8,150 nucleotides of DNA. Source: CAZTGZ01 sp044339595. GTDB taxonomy: Bacteria; Bacteroidota; Bacteroidia; NS11-12g; UBA9320. A model generated the notes under the pieces. The model was given only the letters and a program-made list of their open reading frames with translations. It searched no databases and was not told where the DNA came from. Made by a program: the position numbers and the translations under genes. The stretch lies in the NCBI GenBank assembly GCA_044339595.1, contig JBIIVF010000112.1:1-8150 (forward strand). Direction: 5' to 3'. Shown in pieces: positions 1 through 7,179 of this stretch (position 1 is the first letter of the stretch; each line of letters starts with the position of its first letter).

Positions 1-3000
1 CCCATTCCAACCTGCAGCTGCCGGACCGGTGAATATTCTTTCTCCCCAACGGTTGTAAATATTCATTTCAAGGAACTCCAGCACATTTCCAATCGGTCTG
101 AATATATCATTTACCAGATTTCCATTGGGTGAAAACGCATTTGGAAAAATCACAAAACATCCAAACTCATCAATTTCAATGTTAAAGGAAGCGCTGTCTG
201 TTCCGCAAACATTGGCAGCCACCACCCAATGTGTTCCTTTGCTGTTAATTCTATTGGTTGACTGATTGCTGCCATCACTCCACAAATAAGTGGTGTGAGG
301 GAAAGTAAAGTCAAAATTAAACCAAGTTGGTTCACACAAAGAAGTATCTCTAAATCCAAAATTGACAATCGGTGCAGTAGTATATAGAAAGACAACGGTA
401 TCTGCATCGGTGCAATTTCCTTTGGAAGCCCTAAACCAATAGGTCCCTTCCTGTGTCACTTGAAATGTTCTGCCTGAGGTTCCATTATTCCATAACGCAT
501 TATCTGCATCAATAGGAGTAAAGTCGTAGTCAAAAGTGGCATCATCACATAAAATCTGATCTAATCCCAAATCAACTACGGGAGTATTATAATAAGTTAC
601 GGTAAATGTATCAGACTTGCTGCAAAGATTATCCGATATTCTGGCTACGAAGGTTCCTCCCGGACTATTGATTGTATAAGTATTGGCCGTGCCAAGCAAC
701 GCACCGGTTGCTGTAGTCCATTCATATAACGTAGCATTGGGGTCCGTAATATCTTTATTGAGTGTTGCCAAATCGCAAAGCTGAACATCCGGTCCAAGAT
801 TAATATTGAGGGTAGGTTTATAGCTGATGTTAATTGAATCAGCCGATGTGCAGACTCCGTCATTGATGGTGAGTTTGTGTTTTACCATCGTATTATTATT
901 GGTGCGCGTTAATCCGGTTACCGCATCATTCCAAACAGCTGATTTTACGGGTGCCACTGAATTTGCATTTAGATTCACAACTTGCCCCAGACACAATATT
1001 GTATCATTGCCCAAATTAAACGACTTTGGTAACTGAAATGCAACGATGATGGTATCGGTGGTCAAACATTTTTGATCCGGAACATCCCGAACATCCACCC
1101 AATATTTTCCTGAAACAGTAATATTGGTATCTGATTTTAGCGGATTTCCGTTCCATGCCTGAGAGTAACCCGGAATGGTATATTGCATTGGATTGAACAC
1201 GGTACCTGTGCACAGAATCGTGTCATTGCCCAATTTGAAAGACGCCGGAGTTTTGACGAAAATATTGGTGGTGTCCGATAAATTGCAGAATCCATCAAAT
1301 ACGCTCACCCAAATTTTTCCTGCCGTCTTTGCCTTGAAAATAGAATCTGTGCTGTTATCATGCCATTTATATTTGGTCACGCCCGGAATTCCTGCGTTTA
1401 TGTTCACGGTTTGGCCGTCACAAATAATTCTGTCTGCACCAATTTCCAATGGTTTCGGGGAACTAAACGACACTACTACCGTGTCTGAATATTGACACAA
1501 CGAATCTGTTGCCCGAACCCAGAACTTTCCACCCGGTGATTTTACCAAGATGGTTGAATCGGTTGTGCTGTTAGACCATAAAAACTTATTGGTCGAATGG
1601 GGTAGTTTAACATTTAAACGCAAGCTATCATTGGTGCATAATGTAGAATCCCTTCCTAAATTAAAAGTTGGGATAGAAGAAACTGTGATGACCACTGAAT
1701 CTCTTGATTTACAACGATAATTGGCCATTTCTACCCAATAAGTACCGGCGGCCTTAATTTTCCTGAATGTATCCGTAGCATTGTTGTCCCACAGGAAAGT
1801 TTCTGCCTTTCCCGGTATCTTCAGAATACTATCGATACTGCAAATGACGGTATCTGAACCGAGATTGGGAGTGGGAAAATTAGCTACTTTTATAATTACC
1901 GTATCTGAACCAAAACATCCACCAATTCTAAGTTGCACCCAAACCGTATCAGATTTCGTAGCCGTAAAGTTGGGCCCGGTGGTGGCATTATGCCATAAAT
2001 AAGTGGCCTTATCTGTCAAGGCATTCATAAAGTGGGATTCTCCTGCGCATAAGGTTGTATCACGCCCCAAATTGATTGAAGGTTTTGGATAAATCGTAAC
2101 AAACTGCTTAACGGTATCAAGAAGACACGAGAATGACCCTCTCCTAAACATGATTGCTTGAACCTGATATGTACTATCACGGCTAAACCGATGCTTTGGT
2201 GATAGTAGGCTTGAGAAATTTGCGGCCCCGGAATTAGGATCTCCAAAAATCCATTTAACAGAATCCAAACCGGCAGTATCTGCCATCCAAAACTGCGTCG
2301 AATCCCCAATGCACAATCCGTAATTATTGGGGTCGGGATCACCAAATTCAAATTCAGGTTTACTGAAATAGGAACTGATCATGGTAGGCAGTCCCCATCT
2401 CGAAAACTTTCCGGATGACAAGTTGATTCCGTTGTTAATAAAAGTACAAGCCGTGCCTTTACAATTTGGTTTGGCAATGATGGATAAATAGGAAGTACCT
2501 GTGGTTTGGTATCTTGCAATATAGATTCTACCATCCGGACCAATTTGCATGGTTCCGTACGAATTAGTGATACCACCGCCAGAACTAGGTGCCACTTCTA
2601 CCCCACTGGCATTGATATCAGCCAATGTGCGGTTCCCGGCTAACATATCAAATTGGTAAATACGGTCATTTACTCCAAAACCTGTTTTTCGACATGCCAG
2701 ATATAAAAACCTTCCATTGGGAGAAAACTCTGCTCCGTAAATTCCATCATAACCCGAAATCGCCGCCGGTTTGTTGGCAGGATTGAAAATCATAGGATTA
2801 CTGATCACCCCGGTTTGATTGTTAAAATCATACAATTCCCAGAAACCATCCGTATTGGTAGCCTGACTACCCACAATTGGATTCACCAATTTTGAACCAT
2901 CCGGTGAAACCTTTAAACACCCCTTTGAATATCCGACATTGGCCTTGGAAGTAGTTGGACCAACCGGGGTTCCAACGGCAGAAACAACCGGGGTGGTAAC

Positions 3001-3600
3001 CAACCCTGTTGACCGGAGTAAATACACCATAAATTTGTTGTTTCCCCAGTCATGAGCAATAATCCAGGTATCTACTTTATTGGCGTGTTTTACTGCGGTA
3101 ATTTTTTCACAAGAGGCGGCAAGAAGTATTTTTCTGTGTTCTGAAGGAATGATATCCCCTTTAGTGCCTGTAGAGGTAATATTCGTATCAACAATTGAAT
3201 AGGACAGCCTTCCACCATCATCTCCAACCGCAAAAATATAGTATCTCGACCCTCTAACAGGCTGAGGCACAATTACTCCGCTCTGGGTCGCAGAAGGATC
3301 ACCATACATGGGATTAACAATAGTCTGGTTCATTTGCTTGTGATCCTTATCCCAAGCCTTAATACCATCTGTATACATTAAAAGTGATCCGTTTTTTGTA
3401 CAAATGGTGGCCACCCCTTCATCGGTTTGAATGACACCATCACTGATGGCTACCGGGGAACCACTGGCAAAACTTAATCCGGCTTGTCGCCCAAAATACC
3501 AAATATTCCCTTCTTTCTGGGCTAGCGCGTCGAAAGACAACACGAACCCTAAAATACTAAAAATCAATAATTTGAATAAATATTTACGCTTCATATTCAT
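1..3600 (-). CDS. Large T9SS type B surface protein: beta-propeller, PKD, nine Ig-like repeats, CHU_C tail (3' end outside window)
   Basis: The frame is open for 1200 codons from the ATG at 3600 to the window edge, so the C-terminus is missing. Residues 1-27 form a signal peptide (MNMKRK, a hydrophobic core, cleavage likely after ALA27). Residues about 28-415 resemble the N-terminal domain common in Bacteroidota adhesin-like proteins: NIWYFGRQAGLSF, then LLMYTDGIKAWD, then blade-like SPDG/SPNG/GPDG motifs at 233, 294 and 355 (61-residue spacing), ending in GLPTMISSYF. A PKD-like domain follows (about 416-504; KWIFGDPNSG, cysteines 430 and 492), then nine Ig-like repeats (about 506-1143). From about 1148 begins the gliding-motility-associated C-terminal (CHU_C) domain: FPNAFSPNGNLVNDIF and IYNRWGERIF. 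In this family that tail directs T9SS export and cell-surface attachment. The ligand or role is unknown; adhesion or gliding is inference only. A second ATG at 3594 is an alternative start giving a two-residue shorter signal peptide. No Shine-Dalgarno sequence is visible. Confidence 0.93.
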   Translation of the reverse strand, partial: MNMKRKYLFKLLIFSILGFVLSFDALAQKEGNIWYFGRQAGLSFASGSPVAISDGVIQTDEGVATICTKNGSLLMYTDGIKAWDKDHKQMNQTIVNPMYGDPSATQSGVIVPQPVRGSRYYIFAVGDDGGRLSYSIVDTNITSTGTKGDIIPSEHRKILLAASCEKITAVKHANKVDTWIIAHDWGNNKFMVYLLRSTGLVTTPVVSAVGTPVGPTTSKANVGYSKGCLKVSPDGSKLVNPIVGSQATNTDGFWELYDFNNQTGVISNPMIFNPANKPAAISGYDGIYGAEFSPNGRFLYLACRKTGFGVNDRIYQFDMLAGNRTLADINASGVEVAPSSGGGITNSYGTMQIGPDGRIYIARYQTTGTSYLSIIAKPNCKGTACTFINNGINLSSGKFSRWGLPTMISSYFSKPEFEFGDPDPNNYGLCIGDSTQFWMADTAGLDSVKWIFGDPNSGAANFSSLLSPKHRFSRDSTYQVQAIMFRRGSFSCLLDTVKQFVTIYPKPSINLGRDTTLCAGESHFMNALTDKATYLWHNATTGPNFTATKSDTVWVQLRIGGCFGSDTVIIKVANFPTPNLGSDTVICSIDSILKIPGKAETFLWDNNATDTFRKIKAAGTYWVEMANYRCKSRDSVVITVSSIPTFNLGRDSTLCTNDSLRLNVKLPHSTNKFLWSNSTTDSTILVKSPGGKFWVRATDSLCQYSDTVVVSFSSPKPLEIGADRIICDGQTVNINAGIPGVTKYKWHDNSTDSIFKAKTAGKIWVSVFDGFCNLSDTTNIFVKTPASFKLGNDTILCTGTVFNPMQYTIPGYSQAWNGNPLKSDTNITVSGKYWVDVRDVPDQKCLTTDTIIVAFQLPKSFNLGNDTILCLGQVVNLNANSVAPVKSAVWNDAVTGLTRTNNNTMVKHKLTINDGVCTSADSINISYKPTLNINLGPDVQLCDLATLNKDITDPNATLYEWTTATGALLGTANTYTINSPGGTFVARISDNLCSKSDTFTVTYYNTPVVDLGLDQILCDDATFDYDFTPIDADNALWNNGTSGRTFQVTQEGTYWFRASKGNCTDADTVVFLYTTAPIVNFGFRDTSLCEPTWFNFDFTFPHTTYLWSDGSNQSTNRINSKGTHWVVAANVCGTDSASFNIEIDEFGCFVIFPNAFSPNGNLVNDIFRPIGNVLEFLEMNIYNRWGERIFTGPAAAGWNG
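172..2085 (-). repeat. Nine tandem Ig-like protein repeats of about 71 residues, two cysteines each
   Basis: These lie inside the large surface protein, at residues about 506-1143. Each unit opens with a motif like LG-x-D-T-x-LC (for example NLGRDTTLC, KLGNDTILC, DLGLDQILC), has a central Trp in a W-[NDSH]-x-x-[ST] context, and closes with G-x-[YFK]-W-V followed by a second Cys and S/T-D-T/S-V-x-V. The first cysteines are at 518, 587, 655, 727, 797, 870, 942, 1018 and 1089 (spacing 68 to 76). The second cysteines are at 562, 630, 702, 772, 845, 917, 993, 1063 and 1132. One cysteine pair per unit suggests one disulphide per Ig-like domain. The units are well diverged at both DNA and protein level, so this is an old array, not a recent expansion. 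Unit 7 lacks the usual small residue pattern after Trp, and unit 9 reads NFGFRDTSLC with one extra residue. Confidence 0.85.
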
Positions 3601-3616
3601 GGCTTAGGCCAAAGCA

Positions 3617-3624
3617 CGAATCTA
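3617..3624 (-). promoter_or_regulatory. Possible Bacteroidetes -7 box for the large surface protein gene
   Basis: On the minus strand this reads TAGATTCG, one mismatch from the Bacteroidetes TAnnTTTG consensus. It lies 16 bases before the ATG at 3600, which would give a leader of only about 10 nt. No TTG -33 element is seen at the expected distance; that region falls in the inverted repeat at 3630-3657. Weak on its own, but the same TAnnTT(C/T)G pattern precedes two other genes here. Confidence 0.35.
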
Positions 3625-3629
3625 AATAC

Positions 3630-3657
3630 TTAATTGTCATTAAAAAATGACAATTAA
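3630..3657. other. Perfect 12-bp inverted repeat with 4-nt spacer in the sppA / surface protein gap
   Basis: The arms TTAATTGTCATT and AATGACAATTAA are exact reverse complements around an AAAA (minus strand TTTT) spacer. It starts 13 bases past the sppA stop codon on the minus strand, where a terminator would sit, but the stem is AT-rich and no T-tract follows it in either direction, so a standard intrinsic terminator is doubtful. Alternatives are an mRNA 3'-end stabilising hairpin for the nuclease-sppA transcript, or a dyad operator overlapping the -33 region of the downstream gene. The symmetry is certain; the function is not. Confidence 0.6.
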
Positions 3658-3670
3658 TAGGGTATAAAAA

Positions 3671-5419
3671 TTATTTAAACTGAATCTCGTAAGGCATCAA
3701 TGCCTGCACGCCGGAATATTCTGATATCTTCCTGATTTTCAAATAAGTATCATAGGTAGACCCCAATTCTTTTCTCAGCATGGCACGGGCCGTTTCTTCC
3801 TTATTTAACTTGCCCATCACTTCATCAAAAAACGATTTTGATTTCGGGAATTCTTCAATTTCATAGTTTTTCAACCCGGCCTTGTGGCTCGCAATGGCGA
3901 TGGCTTTATCCATCCCACCCAACACGTCTACTAAGCCTCTTTCCTTTGCCATGGTACCGGTCCATACTCTTCCCTGACCAAATGAATCAACCATTTCTAC
4001 CGAAATTGAACGACCTTCACTCACCCTTTTCAGGAAGGTTTCATACACCCTACCCACCATGCCATCGATTACACCCAGTTCGTCGTTTGTCAATTTTCTG
4101 TCAATTCTTCCAAAATCAGAATAAGCGCCGGTGCCAACGTATTCGCTGGTGATGCCCAACTTGTCATGCATCAATTTTTCGGCATTGGGAAACAACCCGA
4201 AAACGCCAATAGAACCGGTGATGGTTTGCGGATAAGCCACAATGGTATCAGCCATACATGAGATGTAATATCCGCCTGAGGCAGCCACATCGCTCATCGA
4301 CACAATCAGCGGTTTTACCTTTTTTAGCAGAATGGCTTCTCTCCAGATAATCTCACTCGCCAAAGCGCTTCCTCCGCGTGAATCAACCCTCAAAACCACG
4401 GCTTTTATGTCATCATTTTTTCTAATGTCTCTTAGAATTTTTGCGAATCGATCTGCACCAACTTCATTGACTTGTCCTTGCCCGTTTACTATATCGCCGG
4501 AAGCGTAAACCACGGCTATTTTAGATTCTTCCGTCTTGGTATCGAGCTTGATATCACTCAGCTTAACAAATGATATTTTCTCCTCCTTTTTTAGCTTCAT
4601 GGCAGATCGAATCTGATCAAAAAGCTGATCTCTATAAAACAAATCATCTACCAACCCCATGGATTTGGCTTCTTCCGGATTTCTCACCAACATTCCATCG
4701 GCAATACTTCTGATTTTCGTCTGATCCAACTTTCTGCCAGCCGCTATATCCTTCACCATTTCGTCGAAAACAGAATTTATATACGATTTAATTTGTGCCC
4801 TGTTTTCTTCACTCAGATCTTCGCGAATGTAGGGTTCAACGGCACCCTTAAACTTCCCGCGCTTTACCACTTGAATTTCTATACCCAATTTCTCTAAAGC
4901 TCCTTTAAAAAAAAGAATATCAGATACCAACCCATTGAACAATATTTCACCTTGTGGATTCAAGTAAATCTTGTCGGCGGCTGATGCCAAGTAATAGGTG
5001 TTGTTGTAAAAGAAATCACTGTAGGCATAAACAAACTTTCCGCTCTTTTTAAAATTAATCAAAGCAGCATGAATCTCTTCTGCTTTACCATAGCCGGCAC
5101 CGAATAAAGTTAAATCGAGCAAAATGCCTTTAATCTTCTCATCTTTAGAGGCTTTATCTATTTTATTCACCATATCCATCAATCCAACAGGAGCAGACAT
5201 TCCTAAACTGAATTGGCTAAAAAAGGCAACCTCTTCTGAGGGTGATTGATCCGATATAACTGAATTAAATTCGAGCAACAACACCGAAGAAGGCTGTATC
5301 GTTTTAACTTCCTTCTTTTGAAGTCCGGAAATGGCACTTAACCCGATTAAGAATACAATCAACAGCAGTATGACCTGCCCTACCAGCGTTGCCAGTACAA
5401 TCTTTAAAAAATTCTTCAT
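3671..5419 (-). CDS. sppA: Signal peptide peptidase SppA, long form (protease IV, family S49)
   Basis: A 582-residue, membrane-anchored serine protease that by family knowledge cleaves leftover signal peptides in the inner membrane, with its active site on the periplasmic side. The length fits the long, two-domain 67K type (E. coli about 618 residues). Residues about 7-30 are one hydrophobic N-terminal anchor. Two S49-like halves follow, at about 85-260 and 300-515. The N-terminal half supplies the probable catalytic Lys191 in FKGAVEPYIRED, matching E. coli Lys209 in YKSAVEPFIRDD; its own serine region is degenerate (NNTYYLAS). The C-terminal half supplies the nucleophile Ser381 in DVAASGGYYIS, followed by TGSIGVFG. 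This split Ser-Lys dyad is typical of the long form, so the enzyme looks intact. The start codon shares an ATGA with the stop of the upstream nuclease gene, implying translational coupling and transcription from the nuclease promoter. No Shine-Dalgarno sequence is visible. Confidence 0.96.
   Translation of the reverse strand: MKNFLKIVLATLVGQVILLLIVFLIGLSAISGLQKKEVKTIQPSSVLLLEFNSVISDQSPSEEVAFFSQFSLGMSAPVGLMDMVNKIDKASKDEKIKGILLDLTLFGAGYGKAEEIHAALINFKKSGKFVYAYSDFFYNNTYYLASAADKIYLNPQGEILFNGLVSDILFFKGALEKLGIEIQVVKRGKFKGAVEPYIREDLSEENRAQIKSYINSVFDEMVKDIAAGRKLDQTKIRSIADGMLVRNPEEAKSMGLVDDLFYRDQLFDQIRSAMKLKKEEKISFVKLSDIKLDTKTEESKIAVVYASGDIVNGQGQVNEVGADRFAKILRDIRKNDDIKAVVLRVDSRGGSALASEIIWREAILLKKVKPLIVSMSDVAASGGYYISCMADTIVAYPQTITGSIGVFGLFPNAEKLMHDKLGITSEYVGTGAYSDFGRIDRKLTNDELGVIDGMVGRVYETFLKRVSEGRSISVEMVDSFGQGRVWTGTMAKERGLVDVLGGMDKAIAIASHKAGLKNYEIEEFPKSKSFFDEVMGKLNKEETARAMLRKELGSTYDTYLKIRKISEYSGVQALMPYEIQFK
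5416..5419 (-). promoter_or_regulatory. ATGA stop-start overlap coupling nuclease and sppA translation
   Basis: The last sense codon of the nuclease (AAA, Lys) is followed by TGA, and the A before it plus TGA forms ATGA, with ATG starting sppA in the -1 frame. Four-base overlaps of this kind are typical of co-transcribed genes with termination-reinitiation. The upstream sequence CAAAAGCAAAGCAA is purine-rich but has no GGAGG-like core. Confidence 0.85.
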
Positions 5420-7008
5420 TTGCTTTGCTTTTGAATCACTACTTTCATCGTTCGATATCGAACTTCTGAAAGTATGCGCACAAAGTAAATCCCATTGTCA
5501 AGATGTTTGAGGTCAATTTCGTTTAAGCCCGAACTTATATCGGTAAAAAACACGGCACTCCCTTTTGAATCATAAATCTGAACCCTCTCTGTGACATTAA
5601 AGCTATTTAAAATAAAATGGCCGTCAGATGAAGGGTTTGGATAAATAGAAACACGTTCTACTTCTGATTGATTCTGTCCGACCGGACTTAATTCAAATTG
5701 AAGGGTATCTAAAATAACCTTCCCTTTCAAATGAATACTGAATGGCTTATCCATCGAACCACCGGACGTTTCTGTTAAAAGTATTCGATAAGATTCACCG
5801 GGTTTCAAAACAGATGCAGCGCCAATCCAACGACCGTTTCGAGGGGCCGAAACCGAATCGAGTATAATTTCGGAAGTTCCTTGGTTCCATACAAATACTG
5901 AAACGGTATCCCCAATTATTCTCCGGAAAGTGATTCTTTGCTGAAAAGGATTGAGTATGGAGGTATGAAAGTATTTCCATGTGGCAGGTCGATTGGCAGT
6001 GTTCGAAATTGAAACCATCCGGTCGGCAAAAGCAGGATGATCCACAAAAGGATTTCTGTTTTTCTGTAAGCCAAAAATGTCATTATTTCTTTTCACTGCA
6101 GCGCCATCCGGGGCGTAGGTCTTGTTCCAATCACGCAACACATTCTCTTGACCATCGAGAAATCCAACATAATTCTGGTATCGAATGGCCATGTAAAACA
6201 TAGATCTTGCGGAATTCCCCTTTTGTTCATCCCTGGGCTCAAAAACACTTCCGGCCCATTTGCTCCCTCCAACCGACCATGTAGGTGATGCTACCCAACC
6301 GAAAGGATCGTTGTCTCTTTTGCCATTGGCAGTTTCGTCGGTAGAATACAAATGATGGATATCGCTGCGCATAGGCTCATTTTGACCGAACATACTTTGC
6401 GGCCAAGTATGCTCACAATTAAAGTTGTTTGAGGTTGCACCGGTCCGAGTATTGAATTGAGCCTTTCTTCCTGTGTATGCACAAGTCACAAAACCTCCTA
6501 CATTATCCAAACTGGCATACATCTGATCTCTGGCTGAATTGTAGCCTAAACTCACATAATTCTGACCTGTTATTTGTTTTAAAGCACTTTTCAGTGCCTC
6601 ATCGTATAAATCAAAGGTACCATCATAATAAGCATTGGATAATTTGCCTTTGCCCACAATAGGAATTAACCATTGACCGGGTGACCTATTGCCTGAAAAC
6701 AGGAGAATGGCTCTATAGGTTATATTTTGATTAGGTCTAAAGTTTAAGTCCAGTTGTATACTATCTTTTGGTAAAATCATCCATGAAGTAGTTCCCAAAC
6801 TAAAAAAAGTATCACTTAGAAAAACCTTCAAATTCAGAGACTCTTTTTCACTGTCATTGATAATAGTTAAAGATTTATTTGCGGATTGATTGACGGAAAC
6901 AAAGCCAAAATCGACTGTAGATTGCGAGAACCTCGGCTGAGCGATAACCGTGCTCGATACAATTGTAATGATAATAAATGAAATCCAACTCCTGGTGTTT
7001 GCTGACAT
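5416..7008 (-). CDS. Secreted endonuclease I family nuclease with N-terminal ASH-like domain and T9SS Por tail
   Basis: A 530-residue exported nuclease. Residues 1-23 are a signal peptide (MSANTRSW, hydrophobic core, cleavage after VIA23). Residues about 27-120 resemble an ASH/DUF1573-type beta-sandwich (STVDFGFVSVNQSANKSLTI, then FRPNQNITYRAILLFSGN, ending IPIVGKGK). Residues about 125-350 are the endonuclease I domain (PF04231 type, His-Me finger): NCEHTWPQS with probable catalytic His200, DIHHLYSTDETANGKRDNDPFG with probable metal ligand Asn228, then FEPRDEQKGNSARSMFYMAIRYQN. Its only cysteines, 176 and 198, could form a disulphide. A less clear Ig-like segment (about 355-440) leads to a Por secretion tail (453-527: VSIYPNPSSDGHF, then LDNGIYFVRI), the type A T9SS signal. 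The expected role is degradation of extracellular DNA or RNA for nutrients or biofilm turnover. I chose the ATG at 7008 over the in-frame ATG at 7071 because it begins a normal signal peptide and follows a perfect -7 box; the longer start lies upstream of that box. Confidence 0.93.
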   Translation of the reverse strand: MSANTRSWISFIIITIVSSTVIAQPRFSQSTVDFGFVSVNQSANKSLTIINDSEKESLNLKVFLSDTFFSLGTTSWMILPKDSIQLDLNFRPNQNITYRAILLFSGNRSPGQWLIPIVGKGKLSNAYYDGTFDLYDEALKSALKQITGQNYVSLGYNSARDQMYASLDNVGGFVTCAYTGRKAQFNTRTGATSNNFNCEHTWPQSMFGQNEPMRSDIHHLYSTDETANGKRDNDPFGWVASPTWSVGGSKWAGSVFEPRDEQKGNSARSMFYMAIRYQNYVGFLDGQENVLRDWNKTYAPDGAAVKRNNDIFGLQKNRNPFVDHPAFADRMVSISNTANRPATWKYFHTSILNPFQQRITFRRIIGDTVSVFVWNQGTSEIILDSVSAPRNGRWIGAASVLKPGESYRILLTETSGGSMDKPFSIHLKGKVILDTLQFELSPVGQNQSEVERVSIYPNPSSDGHFILNSFNVTERVQIYDSKGSAVFFTDISSGLNEIDLKHLDNGIYFVRILSEVRYRTMKVVIQKQSK

Positions 7009-7012
7009 ACTG

Positions 7013-7020
7013 CAAAGATA
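7013..7020 (-). promoter_or_regulatory. Bacteroidetes -7 promoter box for the nuclease-sppA operon
   Basis: On the minus strand this reads TATCTTTG, an exact match to TAnnTTTG, and it ends 4 bases before the ATG at 7008. With a start site a few bases downstream of the box, the transcript would begin at or next to the A of ATG, so the message would be leaderless or nearly so. No TTG-type -33 element is found 17-23 bases upstream, which lowers confidence slightly. Confidence 0.65.
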
Positions 7021-7163
7021 TGAAAACGTCTTTGCATGTGATACTCTATTACATAGCAGTGTGAGCAGCATGGGATGTTCATATCAACTGTTCATGATTC
7101 GCTTCAATCAAATAATCCAATCGATTCGACCCTAAAATTACCTTTACCCTGAAAAATATATTC

Positions 7164-7171
7164 TAAATTCG
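7164..7171 (+). promoter_or_regulatory. Probable -7 box for purB
   Basis: TAAATTCG differs from TAnnTTTG at one base and lies 8 bases before the purB ATG at 7180. The expected leader is very short or absent. A TTTAC at 7143-7147, 16 bases upstream, is a possible but poor -33 element. Confidence 0.45.
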
Positions 7172-7179
7172 CAGCGCTT

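Larger units (their letters stand above)
7009..7179. other. Divergent intergenic region between nuclease and purB
   Basis: This 171-bp region separates two genes transcribed away from each other. It holds one promoter box facing each way, both very close to the start codon they serve. A short direct repeat TGTTCAT occurs at 7076-7082 and 7089-7095 (13-base period), too short to call an operator. No hairpin with a T-tract, small gene or RNA gene is apparent. Confidence 0.7.

Noticed and set aside
172..2085. CRISPR array or recent DNA tandem repeat
   Set aside because: The periodicity is at protein level only; the units differ widely in nucleotide sequence and the frame is continuous coding.
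150..2576. Several short open frames of 65-108 codons on both strands
   Set aside because: They overlap the continuous 1200-codon surface protein frame, whose translation has clear domains and motifs; they have no recognisable features of their own.
3630..3657. Standard intrinsic terminator
   Set aside because: The stem is AT-rich and there is no run of T after it on either strand; recorded instead as an inverted repeat of unknown function.
3838..4152. A 104-codon plus-strand open frame
   Set aside because: It is antisense to the conserved catalytic half of sppA and its translation is low-complexity and Pro/Arg/Ser-rich, typical of a shadow frame.
7009..7071. In-frame 21-residue N-terminal extension of the nuclease from an ATG at 7071
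   Set aside because: It would place a non-signal-like, Cys- and His-containing stretch before a complete signal peptide, and it starts upstream of the perfect TAnnTTTG box.
7076..7095. Direct repeat TGTTCAT with 13-base period as an operator
   Set aside because: A 7-base repeat seen twice in AT-rich intergenic DNA is within chance expectation and has no dyad symmetry.
6867..7135. Short open frames on both strands over the nuclease start and the intergenic region
   Set aside because: They overlap the nuclease signal peptide and the promoter boxes and show no family features.
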